Positions 18,175 to 29,753 of a stretch of 64,000 bases of DNA are shown here, piece by piece (the first letter of the stretch is position 1; every line of letters begins with the position of its first letter). Origin of the DNA: Pelagomonas calceolata (taxonomy: Eukaryota > Sar > Pelagophyceae > Pelagomonadales > Pelagomonadaceae); NCBI GenBank assembly GCA_918797485.1, contig CAKKNE010000006.1, forward strand, positions 496,001 through 560,000, given 5' to 3'. Below the pieces are notes generated by a model, which saw only the letters and a list, made by a program, of their open reading frames with translations, was not told where the DNA came from and did not search any database. A program made the translations under genes and the position numbers.

Positions 18175-19113
18175 ATGGCCGCCTGGTCGGCCACCAGAGA
18201 CTTCCAGACGGACACGCAGCTCATGCGCCAGCTCGACAAGTCACCGTCACAAATCCAGGAGCTGCGGAGTAAAGCGCCCGCACCGGTGCCCCAAACCGCG
18301 CGAGCGCTCCGCGACGCGTCGACGGACCCGGTTGCGAGCGGCTTCGACGCACTAGACCAAGCGTTGGGCGGCGGCGTCGCGCGCGGCCGAGTCACGGAGC
18401 TCGTGGGCCGCGCCGGCGCGGGCAAGACGCAGGGGTGCTTGACGCTGGCGGCGGCTTGTGCTTCGCGAGGGGACGCGATGGTCTATGTTGATACTGAGGG
18501 CTCGTTCCGCGCGCAGCGCCTTTGGCAGGTCGCCGAGGCCAGAGGGGCTCAAAATAGCGAGGAGTTGCTGCAGCGCGTTCACGTCCTCAGGCCGCAAAAT
18601 AGAGAGGAATTGTTAGCTGCTCTGGAGACCGGTGTTGTCGAGGAACGGGCCCGGCAAGCGAGAGCTGCTTTGGTGGTTGTGGATTCCGTCGCCGCGGCGG
18701 CTCGGGGCGGCACGTCTTCCGGTAGGTCGGACCTGATCGACCGCCAGCGCTGGCTCGCAAGGGCCGCGGCGGCGCTGAAGCGAGTCGCGTGCGGCGCGGA
18801 TTGCGCCGTCGTCGTGACGAACCACGTCATGGCCGATTTGAAGGCCCAGGACGGCTGCGACGCCGTGACCGCGGCGCTCGGTTTTACTTGGCACCACGCC
18901 GTGAACGTGCGCGTGATGCTCGACCACGTGAATGGAAGGCGGACGGGGCGCGTCGAGAAGTCGTGTAGTGACGCGGAGTCGGCGTTCACCTACGGGATCG
19001 GTTCTGCGGGATTGATGGAAGCTGTGGAGGCGCCGGCGCTGTCGCCGGCGCAGCGGGAGCGCATCGAGCGGAACCGGGCCGCGGCGTTGGCGAAACGGCG
19101 CCGGCGATCGTGA
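18175..19113 (+). CDS. RAD51-family recombinase paralog
   Basis: 312 aa. The RecA/RAD51 ATPase core has Walker A GRAGAGKT (78-85), the VYVDTEGSF motif after it and Walker B ALVVVDS (164-170). The QRWLARAAAALKR helix and the CAVVVTNHVM strand are typical of RAD51 paralogs (RAD51B/C/D, XRCC2/3). It lacks the long N-terminal DNA-binding domain of RAD51 itself. Its likely role is assembling or stabilising RAD51 filaments in homologous recombination. The exact paralog cannot be named by eye; RAD51B or XRCC3 are possible. The ATG at 18175 lies 2 bp after the GACGCGAGG of a possible introner arm. Confidence 0.85.
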   Translation: MAAWSATRDFQTDTQLMRQLDKSPSQIQELRSKAPAPVPQTARALRDASTDPVASGFDALDQALGGGVARGRVTELVGRAGAGKTQGCLTLAAACASRGDAMVYVDTEGSFRAQRLWQVAEARGAQNSEELLQRVHVLRPQNREELLAALETGVVEERARQARAALVVVDSVAAAARGGTSSGRSDLIDRQRWLARAAAALKRVACGADCAVVVTNHVMADLKAQDGCDAVTAALGFTWHHAVNVRVMLDHVNGRRTGRVEKSCSDAESAFTYGIGSAGLMEAVEAPALSPAQRERIERNRAAALAKRRRRS

Positions 19114-19168
19114 TGTAAGTTGTTCCTGTGGATAATTCTAAGTTTAGACGCGTGGAAGCTCGGACTCT

Positions 19169-19687
19169 CTAGCTGAGCCACGAAGGACCCGTGCCCAGCG
19201 CTTCCGGCGCGGCCGTGGCGCGGCCCGGCGACGAGTAGGGCGAGCCGGACCAGGCCTCGCGCGGCATGGCGGGCGGCGCGGCGCGCGAGATGCCGAGGCT
19301 CGCGAGCTTCGCCTTGGACGCCTCCGACGCGGCCGCCGCGGTTGCGAGCTCCTCGGCCGACGGCCCCTGCACGGCCGCGGGCGGCGACGAGGAGAACGAC
19401 CGGGCCGGTCCCGCGGGCCAGGTCGCCGCGCGGAAGGCGTCGCCGCTCCACACCGCGTTCGTCACCTTCGTGGCCGTGGCCTTGGCCGCCGCGGGAGCGC
19501 CGCCCGCCGCGCCGTCGCCGCCCTTGCCCGCGAGGGCCGCCGCAGCACCGACCGCCGCCACGACGCCGCCGATCACAGTCGGATCGAGGCTCGAGACATC
19601 CACAGCACGCTGCGGCGCCGCGCGCGGCAGCGACACCTTGTGCCCCACGAGTGCGAGCGCAGCGGTGGGCAGGAAGACGACCCTCAT
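19169..19687 (-). CDS. Small hydrophobic-leader protein, possibly plastid-targeted
   Basis: 172 aa from the ATG at 19687, chosen because a signal-like hydrophobic start (MRVVFLPTAALALVG) follows and upstream codons lack this. A second hydrophobic stretch lies at about 40-62 (VIGGVVAAVGAAAALAG). The rest is Ala/Pro/Ser-rich with no known domain. The AxxRAxP-like region after the signal could fit a bipartite plastid leader, but the usual Phe at the cleavage site is not clear. Function unknown. It converges on the RAD51 paralog with a 55-bp gap. Confidence 0.55.
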   Translation of the reverse strand: MRVVFLPTAALALVGHKVSLPRAAPQRAVDVSSLDPTVIGGVVAAVGAAAALAGKGGDGAAGGAPAAAKATATKVTNAVWSGDAFRAATWPAGPARSFSSSPPAAVQGPSAEELATAAAASEASKAKLASLGISRAAPPAMPREAWSGSPYSSPGRATAAPEALGTGPSWLS

Positions 19688-20353
19688 CGTTTGAGGCTGC
19701 CTCGCGAGAATTGGCAAGCTGCCCAGGTCTGGCAAAATCTTGGCAGATCTCGACAGAGTCGTGAGGGGTCGGGTTTGCATGCGCGCCCAGGCGCTCCCGC
19801 TCCCACGGGACTCATCCGTCGGGCTGGGACAGAGTAAGGTGGTCGCATGGACGCATGCGTATGTAGAGACCCGACGCGCAAGTGACGCGGCGTCTGCGAG
19901 GGTCCCTTGCCCGTTAGTGCTCGGTCGACTCGGACACGGCTCGGTTCGCTCACAACCCGATCGTTTTCGTTCCCTCAAGTTAAAATCGCCAGGATCTTGC
20001 CTACTAGAGAATTGTGCTGAAAGCATAGCACATTGGCATAGTGCTCAAGCCGAGATAAATAAGGTGAGCCTACCGGCGCGGCTTATTTGTCCAAGTTACG
20101 GCGCGCGACTTCGAAAAACGCGACAAAAAGCCGCCGCAAAGCGTTACTCACGTACGTAGTTTTTGCACTGCAGCCAGCAAAAGCTGGCTTTGGCGGCGCG
20201 GCGGCGTGTCGTTACTGCGCGCATCTATCAGAGAGCGCTGGGAGCGCTGAGTCCCGCCGCTGCTGTTGCCGTCCGCCAAACGAGCCGGGACTGACGTCGT
20301 CGCGTGTCTCTAGTCTCGACCGCGACCGCCGACCGCACAGGCCTAATACCACG
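19688..20353. other. Divergent intergenic region
   Basis: About 670 bp separating two divergent genes. The frame of the downstream gene continues open upstream to 20087, but without matching codon pattern or domain, so this is treated as promoter and 5' UTR. No repeat or RNA gene was recognised. Confidence 0.4.
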
Positions 20354-21451
20354 ATGGCGACCACCTACCAGACGATCCCGACCGAGCCCACGACTGCCCC
20401 CGAGAAGTCGCGTCGAGGCGTCTTCTTCGGCGTCGCGGCGGCCGCCTTCGTCCTCGGCATGGTCGCCGCGACGGCCGTGAGCGCCGCGTCCAAGCCGACG
20501 GCCTTATTCAGTTTCAACAATAACGGACTGGGCCCATACGAAGTTCAATGCCCGAACTTGGAGACCGGGGGTTTTTGGCCCATCGGTGATGTTCGCTATG
20601 ACTGTGATCGTGATCAATCTTATATCAATTTCAACTGCCGTGAAGCGTGGGAGGCCTGCGAAGCAATAGAAGTACAGCGTGAGCGTCCGGACTGGTGGGG
20701 AACCTGCGACTGGATCGAATCGAACAGCAACACCGACGGCGAGCAAGAGGTATTTAACATCGACGGGACAAATCCGAGCTCTCCGTTGGAGTGCATCGCT
20801 CTTGTCAAGGAGCAGTACCCAGACGCAACGATCGCGAACGTCGACCACGGCTCGGGAGACGGCACCTGCTGGGCCCAATATGGTTCCACGCCGACGAAGG
20901 ACAATTTGGGCTGGAAGTCCTGCGTGCTCGCTTCCGTCCACGAACCTCAAGACCTCAAGTCCTTCCAGTTCGTCGACGCCGACGACACGCTCTATAAAGC
21001 AGTCAACTTTTGGATTTACTTTCGCGAGTCAGCCGAGGCGACGTACGGCCACATCAAGGACTGGGACACGTCCCATGTCACACACATGAGTGAATTGTTC
21101 ACGGATAATAATCATTTCAACGACGACATCAGCGCGTGGGACACGTCTCAAGTCACGACGATGAATTCGATGTTCGATGGTGCCTCGGCGTTCAACAAAC
21201 CGATCGGCAACTGGGACGTCTCCAAGGTGACGGATATGAATGGTATGTTCTACTTCGCCAAATCCTTCAACCAGGATCTCAGCGGATGGGACGTTGGAAA
21301 CGTCAATGATATAACCATAATGTTCGACGACGCCTCGGCCTTCGACCAGGACCTCGGCTGGTGCATGCAGAGCGACGTTCAGATGAACGACGACGGAACC
21401 CCGTCCTTTAACGCGAGATGCGGCATCCACGTCAAGGGCGTCGACTGCTAA
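20354..21451 (+). CDS. Single-pass membrane protein with BspA-type (DUF285) leucine-rich repeats
   Basis: 365 aa from the ATG at 20354, which is preceded by an upstream region that is poorly coding. A transmembrane helix lies at about 24-46 (GVFFGVAAAAFVLGMVAATA). The C-terminal half has at least three 23-residue repeats of the form WDTSxVTxMxxMFxxAxxFNxxIxx, the BspA/DUF285 LRR consensus (residues ~230-340). The middle is Cys-rich and contains WCMQSDVQMN near the end. It is probably a cell-surface or vesicle protein in a type II orientation. BspA repeats mediate binding in bacteria and are abundant in some algae and protists. The ligand is unknown. Confidence 0.85.
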   Translation: MATTYQTIPTEPTTAPEKSRRGVFFGVAAAAFVLGMVAATAVSAASKPTALFSFNNNGLGPYEVQCPNLETGGFWPIGDVRYDCDRDQSYINFNCREAWEACEAIEVQRERPDWWGTCDWIESNSNTDGEQEVFNIDGTNPSSPLECIALVKEQYPDATIANVDHGSGDGTCWAQYGSTPTKDNLGWKSCVLASVHEPQDLKSFQFVDADDTLYKAVNFWIYFRESAEATYGHIKDWDTSHVTHMSELFTDNNHFNDDISAWDTSQVTTMNSMFDGASAFNKPIGNWDVSKVTDMNGMFYFAKSFNQDLSGWDVGNVNDITIMFDDASAFDQDLGWCMQSDVQMNDDGTPSFNARCGIHVKGVDC

Positions 21452-21517
21452 ACACCGACGTGACGACGTCCAAAACCCCTCCCCTCCCTCCCTACCCCTG
21501 AATAACACAAACCAAAT

Positions 21518-24500
21518 TTATTTCTCTGCGGTCGCAGCATCAGTAGCCACGGCGACCGGCCGCAGGTCCTTCATAGACGTAGGCCGCGCGATGCTCATAG
21601 TTCCGCCCAGCAGCCCGAGCGGCTCGCCGCTAAACGACGCGTACGCGCGCAGCCCGTGCGAGGACCGCGCCCGCTTCTCCGTGTCGGCCTCCCGCCGCAC
21701 GTCCGCCACGCGCCGCCGCGCCGCCGCGACGGCCCGCAGCACCTTGTGCGACGGGCCGGGCGCCGGGAAGAGGGGCACGGCCGGATCGGGCAGTGCCGGA
21801 AGCTTCTTCCTCGTCCGCGTCGGCGAGGCGGGCGTCGGCGGCGCCGTCAGCGCGAGACGCGTGCCGTCCGGAGGTACTAAATCTAAAGCGTCCAAGCCCG
21901 ACGAAAGCGCGAGCGTCCTGCGTCGTCGCAATCCATCTATAACCGTGTCACAGGATAAGGGCGGCAGCTTGCCCAGGTGTTTCTCCCTATATCTATCACC
22001 GATCGACGTGAGCACGGGAACCATCTTGGGCGTCGTCCGCAGGAGCAACTCGCCGTAGGAGACACATTGCGGGTCCCGAGATCTTTTCCTGACGAGGGGC
22101 TCGACGGTCCTTAGTACAATCTCGTCCTCCTGGTCATCATCCGGAAATCTAGGTTCGAAGGGCGCGTAGACGATGTCGTTCAACCGTTGCTGTTCAGCGC
22201 GAATGTACTCCTCCTCCGCGTCGACGCTCTCCTCGTCCTCCTCTTCCACAACTTCTTCTGCGACAGGCAACCGTTGCAATGCCAACAAGGGCGCGATGGC
22301 CTGCTCGGCGTAGAAGCGCAGACAGTTATTGGCGACCTCCGCAGCTTCGAGTCGCTGCATCGCCTTGTGCACAGCTTTTTGAGCCTCCGCGTCCAGCCGA
22401 TCGAGCTCATCTTGGACCTTCTTTTGCGCGCGTTGTTTCCTTATCTGAACAAACAACGCCTCGACCCTGTCCACCTCAGCCTTATTAGCACGAACCCGAG
22501 CCGCCCGCTCGTCCTGGTGCTTCTTCCGGCGAGCCTCCTCTCGTCTTTGACGAGCCCGCTCCAAGCGCGCCTTGCGCTCCTCGGCCTCCCTGCGCGCTCG
22601 CTCTTCTTCTTCGAGCTGCTTCTGATACGCTCGATCTCTCGCCTCGTCGCCGTTGTCGAGGCCCGAGCCGACGCCTCTTGTTCTGTTAAGACCTTCGGAG
22701 TCCTCGAAACCTGTGCGGAATCAACCAGTGAGTCGCGTGATCGCCACGCCATCGAGCAGGCGTCGCGTCGATGGCGTTTCAGGACGCAGCTCGAAACCCT
22801 TCTCGACCTCCGTCAGCAGCACCTGCCGGTCCTCCTCGTAGAAGACTTGCGTGACGTCTCGTACAGCTTTGTGCGCATCGACCGTGACCGAAAAGGCACC
22901 GACCGCGTCGTACGTGACTTCGAGCTCAAGTAAAGCCTGTCGCATCAGTGCACTCCGTCGGTCCTCGTCGACCATGCCTTTACGAGAACCGCGCTGGCGC
23001 TTGCCCTCCTCGCGCGCCCATTTTTCATCCGTCCATTTCTTCGCCGCGTCGGCCTGCGCGGAAACGGTGTCGCGACGCGGCCGCGTCGACGGCGTCGCGG
23101 CGGCCGCGTCCACTTGAAGAACATATCAATGGACTCTGAGTCGCGTACCTGGAGCCTTCTCAGTAAATCTAATTCTCGCTGTAATCGGTCCGCCGAGTAC
23201 CACCGCAACATTTCATTGACGGACCACCGCTCGTCACTCGTTGAGGGATAGACTTGATACCGAATAGGAGGGGGTGGGGGTCTTGCGGGTACGGCCAGCG
23301 GTGGTAAACTCAGTATGAGGAACTGATTCTGATTGGAATCGGGCGTCGATCCGGGCAGGTCCCGGCAGGCTCGAAACCGTCTCTTACATAATTCGTTCTC
23401 CGCGGCTTTGGCCAGAAATACGGCACGCATTGGAGAAGCACCGTACCACCGCTTGAAGGCGTTCGAGCACTGATCGAGACCGGGAATGCCATCAGCCTCC
23501 GCTTTATCTAAGACGTCTTGGTCCTCGTGGGCTCTCTTACACTCAAACTCGGTGAAGACGCGATTCCGCGTCTCGGCATCGGTCGAGTACCACTTGACAA
23601 ATACCTCGACTCTGGATAAACGTTCAGGCGTCTCGAAATCTTCCGGTTCTGGTACTTGAATCATCTGCTCCAAGGCCGAACCGACGACATCGGGCAGCAA
23701 GCACGCGAGCCGTAGTTCATTGTTCCGCGACGTAGAATCAAGGGAATCCCACAAAGGCGCCGTAGGTTCGCCCTTGTCTTCCCGGTTCTCCAGCGAGTCG
23801 AGCGCCATCTGGTCCGCCCGCTTGATGACGACGTCCTCGTCGAAGTCGCCAAACAGCTCGATGTCGTCCGGGTCCGGCAATTCATCATCTTGCGTTGCTC
23901 TCTGGATCTTCTTCTCCTTCGCGCCCCTCTGCATGCGCAGCATGGTCATGATCATGCGCACGTAGACGCGCAGGTGCTTTCTTTTCGGGGGCACGTAGTT
24001 GGCCAGCGCTTCCTCGATCTTGCCCTTGACCTGCGCGGATTCATCCCGTCACGGCTCACTCTCTGATGATCATGACGACGGCGTCGCGGCGACGGCGTCG
24101 TAATTCCCACGCAGAATCACGGACCTCGTCGACCTTGTTGGCTCTGCCTCCCAAGAATGCTGTGCGCGCTTTCAGGCGCGCCGCAGCAGCAGCTAGGCGC
24201 GCCTGGACGCGCAGCGCCTTCGCGGCGGCGTCCTTCTTGCGCTTCGGCGTACTGACACGCGTCGTGTGCGTCCGCGTGGGAGAAACCGCTTCAGAGCCGG
24301 AGGGCGACTTGACGGCTTCAGGGACGGCCTCGGCCACAACCACGGTCTCCGGCTTCGCCTCGACCACCTTGGCCACGGGCGCCGGCAGTGGTTTCAGAGC
24401 GGCGACCTCCACCACCCCGTCGTTGGGCTTGCTCGAAGCTTTAAATGAGGCCTTGTGCGCGGCCTCCTTCTTCGCCTGGGCCCGACCGCCTCTGACGAAC

Positions 24501-27500
24501 GGGACAGCTTCTTCCTCCTCTTCAGACTCTTCGGCTGCCGCGAACAGGTCGTCAAACCCTTCATCCTCGAATTCCTCGCTGTCCGAGTCGTCGCAGGCCC
24601 CGGAGTACCACTTCTGGAACTTCTCGACCCGCGCAGCAGCTTCGGGGTCGCTCTTGGCCTTCTCGAAATCTTCCTTCGACGGTGGCGTGACGCCCTCGGC
24701 GGCGGCCGCTTCTTGCATGTTAGATTGTGTTGCGGCAAACATCATCTCCCTCTCGAGGAACTCCTTCCGCACCTGACCGGACCGGGGCCACCAGTGCTCC
24801 CAGGCGTCCCATCGTTTCTTGGCCGCCGGATTTCTCTCTCTGATAATTGGCTTCCAGTCATCTGGTTTACAGAGTTCTAATCCAGCTTCCTCAATAGCTG
24901 CCTTGACGAGCTTGTCCTTCAAAGCGGCGTTCAGCTCCGTCTGCCGCGCCTCCGGGGACAGGTCGGCCCAGCCAATACCTATTTCGTTCTCCGCTAGTGC
25001 ACCTACTTGTGGTAGCGGTGGCGTCGTGAAGGCGATTCGTGATGCCACCAGGAGCTCCCTAGCCTTGTCTTGGAGGTTCTTGCAGAGCTTGGGTCGAGAG
25101 TCGTCCGGTGGGACTTCCGTCACGATAGCGTAAGCTACATAATCCTTATCTGGCTGTAACCCTTCCAAATCAACGGCGTCGTCAGTCGCGACGACGCCGT
25201 CTGATAGTACTTCATCGTAGGCCGGCGGCGGATCCGAGACTAGTGCAGCTTTCACATAAACTTGCAAGGCACACCGCCCCTCCGGTAACCGCCGCGCTTG
25301 CCTTAGCACATCCTTTGACTCTGCTAACTCTTCGGCATCCGACGTACGTTCATAAGCCACTCTCAGCTTCACGAGGACGACGTGAGACACCTCCGGAGGG
25401 TCCTCACTCAGGACGACCTCCTCGCAGCTATTGTTGAGAACTGAAATGGCCGTGACCGAGGGACCCAGCCTCGAACGGATGAACTCGCAATCGAGCAACC
25501 GAGCGAACACGATGAAATCCCGATAATTGCCCCGGTCGCCGCCGTGCTTGCAGCGGTGCGCCTGCTTGTACAAGTCCCGGACCGCACCCTTGTCGACACC
25601 TAATGCGGTACCATTGGCCGCTACAGGCCACTGCATCAGTCTAGGAAAGGGCAGTAATCTTTTTTTGTCGTTTGGTGGTAATAGCGAATTAAAAATCTCG
25701 TACAGCCCCAGATCGTACTCATCTAGCGAAGCCCGCTCGGCGGCGAGGGGGTCCTCCGGTTCTGCCGCTTCCTCCTCGTCGGCCTCGAGCTGCGCGCGTC
25801 TCGCAGCTTCTTCGCGTAACCGCTCGGCCTCCAGTCGACGCGCCTCCTCCTCCTCCTCCTGTTGTAAACGCTTGAGTTCCGCCTCATGCCTCGCTCGAGC
25901 GCGAGCCTCGAGTTCGGCTAACCGTCTCCGTCTCTCATATTCTTCATCAGAAACCCCGTCCTCGAAGACGAAGCCCCAGTGCCGGCCCCTGATACCTTTT
26001 ATCGGCTCATTATTCTTCTCCTCCAGCCTTCGACGTTTCTCGGCCATGAGCTCCCGAATTTCCTCGGCTTCCAATCCGCCCAGAGGCATCTGGCCGAGGC
26101 TGACCGCCTCCTTCTTCCTCGCCTTGAGGAGGGCCCAGCCCTTGGGCTTGACCTTCTTCTTGCGGAAGACTAACGATAAATCCTCAGCTTCGACCGGTGT
26201 GGGCGACTTCGGGCGTTTCCTCACGTCTCGGATGCCCCTCATGGCCTTGCGAGCTCGCTCCTTTCCTTTCATAGCGTGCTTGTCGGTCAACGACGACGTG
26301 AACTTCATGGTCGTGAGCTTGTCGTCCGTAATCGCGGGGCAGGATTGCGAAGGAGCGACGTTCGACGTGATGTACGGCGGCCGCCACGCCGACTCGTCCG
26401 CGTCCGCGCCGTAGATGAGGGCCAATTTCCGGCGCCGCTCCAACTCGTCGTGATCCAACGGTTCCTCGTCAATCGACGGCGGCGCCCAGTCCTCGATAGC
26501 TGTCACGTCAATAGGTCCCTCCAAAGCACCTTTGGGCGGCGTCGACGCCGGCATGAGATTCGCGTGTCTACTCACGTGTTCCTTCGTGTGCGGTTGGAGC
26601 CGCGGATCGTCGGCCGGCAAGGGCCCGAGCTTCTTCTCCTTGAGGATCTGTTGTCGGTAGGCGCTCGTGCCGGGCAAAGAAGGTGCCACTGGTTTATCGA
26701 CGGTTTTCAACTGTCTACCAGTGGTATCCGAGGGCGCTACGGGTACGATGGTAGCGGACGGAGAACAGGGCTGGGTCGGGGGCCGCTCTTCCTCTTCAAT
26801 GGCAGTGCCGGGCCGAGCAGTAGCCTTGTTCTCAAGGTGGGCCGGATACGCCTGTCTAGGCCCCCGATCCGCCGTATGCTGCACAATATGCGAGGGAATC
26901 TCCGGATTGTGCGTAGGCCCTTTGCCGAAATACGTAATCAGTAGATTCGGCGTCCGCGGTTGCCTCTTCACGGATTCTTTGTGGAAGACCCGCTTCTCCA
27001 CCGGAGGAGGTGGCGTCCCGGGCGGCTTCACGGAGCCCTCCTTGCCGCCCAGGATGATGGCCCTTGACTTACTCTCGCCAATTTCCACATCGCACCCGCG
27101 GAAATTGTGAGTCGTAAAGTGCTGGTCGTGGTCGACGTCCGGTAGCTTCTGGCGTAATGGTGTCGGTGGTCGTTGCGGTATGATGGCATACATCCCAATG
27201 CGGCCGAAGACGTCGCGTCGTCGCCGCTGCACGATCATTGAAGACGTAGACGCGTAGGAGCCAACAAAGCGCCATAAATCAGGGTCGCCGCCCTTCAACG
27301 GCGGTAAAATGACTAGTGAGGACGGTGCCCGACTCACCGGAAACCTCTCGCGAGCTTGTAAACCGTGCTCGTCAAGCACCCACCTTACTATGGATTCGGC
27401 CGACGCCGTCAGTAGCGAGTAGGCTTGGCCACCCTTGGAGGACGCTATACATGTAACAGAAGATGCATGGCACGTCTGCGTCATAGTCCTGACGGATTCA

Positions 27501-29275
27501 TCCTGACCAGGTAGTACCCACACTTCTAGAGAGCCAGTAGCACTTCCGATAACAATCTCACCCACTAGACCTTTCCGCGGCTCTAGTACAGCAGCACAAC
27601 CACATGCAGACGCATCAAACCGTCCCACCAGCGGAAAGCGCATGTCTCCTTCATCTTCATCCAATATTGACGATAAGTCCCACAACCGGCACTCGCCATC
27701 TCTCGACAGAACGAGAACCTGCGTCCCGATGGCCTCCGCCAGGAGGATGGGCGCGCCGTGCTGCGGCAGGTGGAAATCAGGCTGAGAACCTATTTCCGCC
27801 GACCAGCCGCAGATCTCGCCTGAACCGTACGCCGCCAAAAAGACCTCGCGCTGGTCGTCGCCCGCAATATTATCGATCAGAAAAGACGTGCACGCCGCGA
27901 CGTACGACGCCCTACCAAGCAGTTTTCGGGGTTCGCGGCCTCGCCCTCGCGAGTGGGGCGTGATGATCTCGAGATCTCCGTCCTCAAATCCAACGAGCCA
28001 GCCCGGCTCACTATCGCCAAAGGCCTTGAGCAAGACTCGGGCGATGGCCGACGGTACTCTTGTTAGTGGTCCTGCGGCGTCGTCGCCGTCCAGGTAATTC
28101 TTTGATAGAGTGATCAAGGTATCCTCGGAAGATTGGAGTTGTACTATCTCCTCAGACACTTCTACGCGTCGCTCGGAGTACGGTTCATGCGTGAGACCAC
28201 AGATGACTGCCTTGCCCGCACAGACGACGACGCGAGACTTGTATCCGAACACCTTCATAAAACCATCGCCGGAGATGGGTAGGAGTTGCGGCACGCGCGC
28301 GCACAGCACAGCTACACAACCGTCCTGCGAGACGTGCCAGCCTCTCACTGTTCCTGATGAATCACCGACAAGTAACAAACAGCAGTCCTCGGATTCGGCG
28401 TCGCACAAAGTCGAGGTCAGGGGCGCGTAATTGCGGTGGTCGACCTTGGTCCGGGCCTCGGCCTGGTGGGCTCCATCTAAAAACCACAATCTTGTACAAG
28501 TGCGGCGCATGGTCGCTTGTCTCATTTTTCGTCGCTCTTTGTCGGATTTCGGTTCGGACTTGGGCGTCGGTCTTTCCAGAGCAGCGAAGCATCGACTGGG
28601 CGCATGTAAGTGCGCCCGGAACAGCTCCGACGAAGCCATAGGCCCATTGAGCTTGGCACCGGCAGCTAATGATTGCCCGGTATAGGCGTCCCAGCACCAG
28701 TAGTCGCCCTTCGCACTGAGGGCTACGAGGACGCCGGCGTCGTCCGAAGCACATAACGCGGTAATCACAGCATTTTTATCGACCTTGATCTCCAGGCGCT
28801 GGGGAGCTTTCACATCTCTCTGGTCAAAGCCTCTCAGTGAATGACACCGGACCGCTCCTGGGTGTGCTGATATCAACTCGCCGAGACCGCCATGTATAGT
28901 ACAAGCCGTCGGCCTCGAATCGAGTACGAGTAACGGGTAGTGATGGATCTTATCGTCTCCAATATAAGCGTGGACTTCGCGTTCCTCTTCAAAAACAGCT
29001 ACGAAGCAGCCCTTCTTTCTCGGCACATGTAACAGTGAGGACGGTACTATCTGGCCGATGGTCCGTTTCGTCGCTAGAGCTTCGCACTTCGATGGACGTT
29101 GGATGTCGTCTTTCAAAGGCCACCTCCATAAAGTGAGTAAACCCTTGGCGTCGCAGGCCAGCGCGAGGTCGTGGGCGGCGTCGAGGGCCGCGGCGGCGCA
29201 TTTCGCGTCGTCCCATCGCGCGCTGGCTTCGACCTGCAGGGCCCAGGACGACGCGTAGGTGATCGGAGGAGCCAT
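21518..29275 (-). CDS. 2,497-aa WD-repeat protein, three introns
   Basis: Exons (minus) 29275-24125, 24030-23149, 23053-22786 and 22710-21518 join without frame breaks by GT-AG introns in phases 0, 0 and 1. Residues ~20-760 look like WD40 repeats (LALACDAKGLLTLWRW, VLVLSRDGECRLWDLSS). The middle is charged and coiled (KRLQQEEEEEARRLEAERLR), followed by an EF-hand-like helical segment. The last ~900 residues include repeated W-Y motifs (FQKWYSG, FVKWYSTD, FKRWYGAS, MLRWYSAD) and a Glu/Arg-rich helix. No family was named with confidence. WD40 plus coiled-coil proteins of this size are often cilium or cytoskeleton scaffolds, and IFT27 is nearby. That link is inference. The ATG at 29275 opens the first exon. 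Confidence 0.8.
22711..22785 (-). mobile_element. Introner (intron 3 of the large WD gene)
   Basis: 75 bp, GT-AG, phase 1. The flanking exons repeat the 9-bp GGTTTCGAG: it ends the upstream exon before CTGC|GT, and it begins at the last base of the acceptor AG. The splice adds codons for Leu-Arg before the downstream copy (GFELR|FEDSEG). Inside, the core palindrome (plus coordinates 22743-22777) is identical over 35 bp to 4242-4276, and AATCAACCAGTGAGTC (22719-22734) matches 4315-4330. This is the cleanest example of an inserted intron in the window. Confidence 0.9.
23054..23148 (-). mobile_element. Introner-like intron (intron 2 of the large WD gene)
   Basis: 95 bp, GT-AG, phase 0 (CAG|GTACGCGACTC ... 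TTCCGCGCAG|GCC). It joins LLRRLQ to ADAAKKW. It contains GACGCCGTCGACGCGGCC, related to the introner arm but GC-shifted. Length and arm content match the neighbouring intron. Confidence 0.75.
24031..24124 (-). mobile_element. Introner (intron 1 of the large WD gene)
   Basis: 94 bp, GT-AG, phase 0 (GACGAG|GTCCGTGATTC ... ATCCGCGCAG|GTCAAG). Each junction has AGGTC, consistent with a short target duplication. It carries duplicated GACGCCGTCG arms and the 18-bp TCATGATCATCAGAGAGT (plus coordinates 24058-24075), identical to 7371-7388 in the WD40 gene's intron. The GTGATTCTGCGTGG near its start also resembles that intron's start. Confidence 0.85.
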
Positions 29276-29753
29276 GCGGGCTCGGCGCTGGCTGCCCCAG
29301 GCAGGCTGCCCACTCTATGGGGTAGCGCCACCCTTGGTGCTGCTCAGCACGGCTGGCTGTCCAGCCCGTCTCGTGGACCTACGAAAGGCGTGCCCCCTTC
29401 ACTTCTGCCCGCGAGGGCAAGCCGGGACGCCGCGTCTCGCAGCCCAGCGCCGAGGCGCTACCGCAATCGCCACTAGCCGGGTTTTGGCGGTTGGCTTCGC
29501 GAACCCTGGCCCGAGGCGTCGCCTTGACCTTTCTAAGAGCCGGAAAATACCAGTCACTGGCAAAACTGGAGGAACCCGTACTCGACGTTGGTCTAACAGG
29601 ACAGGCTGCGAAGGGCGCCTCGCACGCACGCTACGCGTCAAGGTTGCACAGGACGCAGCCCCGCGACGCCTCTACCGATAGACCAGCAGCCCGCGCTCGA
29701 AGGGCTGCGGCGCAGAGGCCCGGTACGTAAGACCACAACCGACGAAGCCAATC
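29276..29753. other. Divergent intergenic region
   Basis: 478 bp between the large WD gene (minus) and the LRR protein (plus). It likely contains both promoters. No introner core, RNA gene or repeat was seen. Confidence 0.4.
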
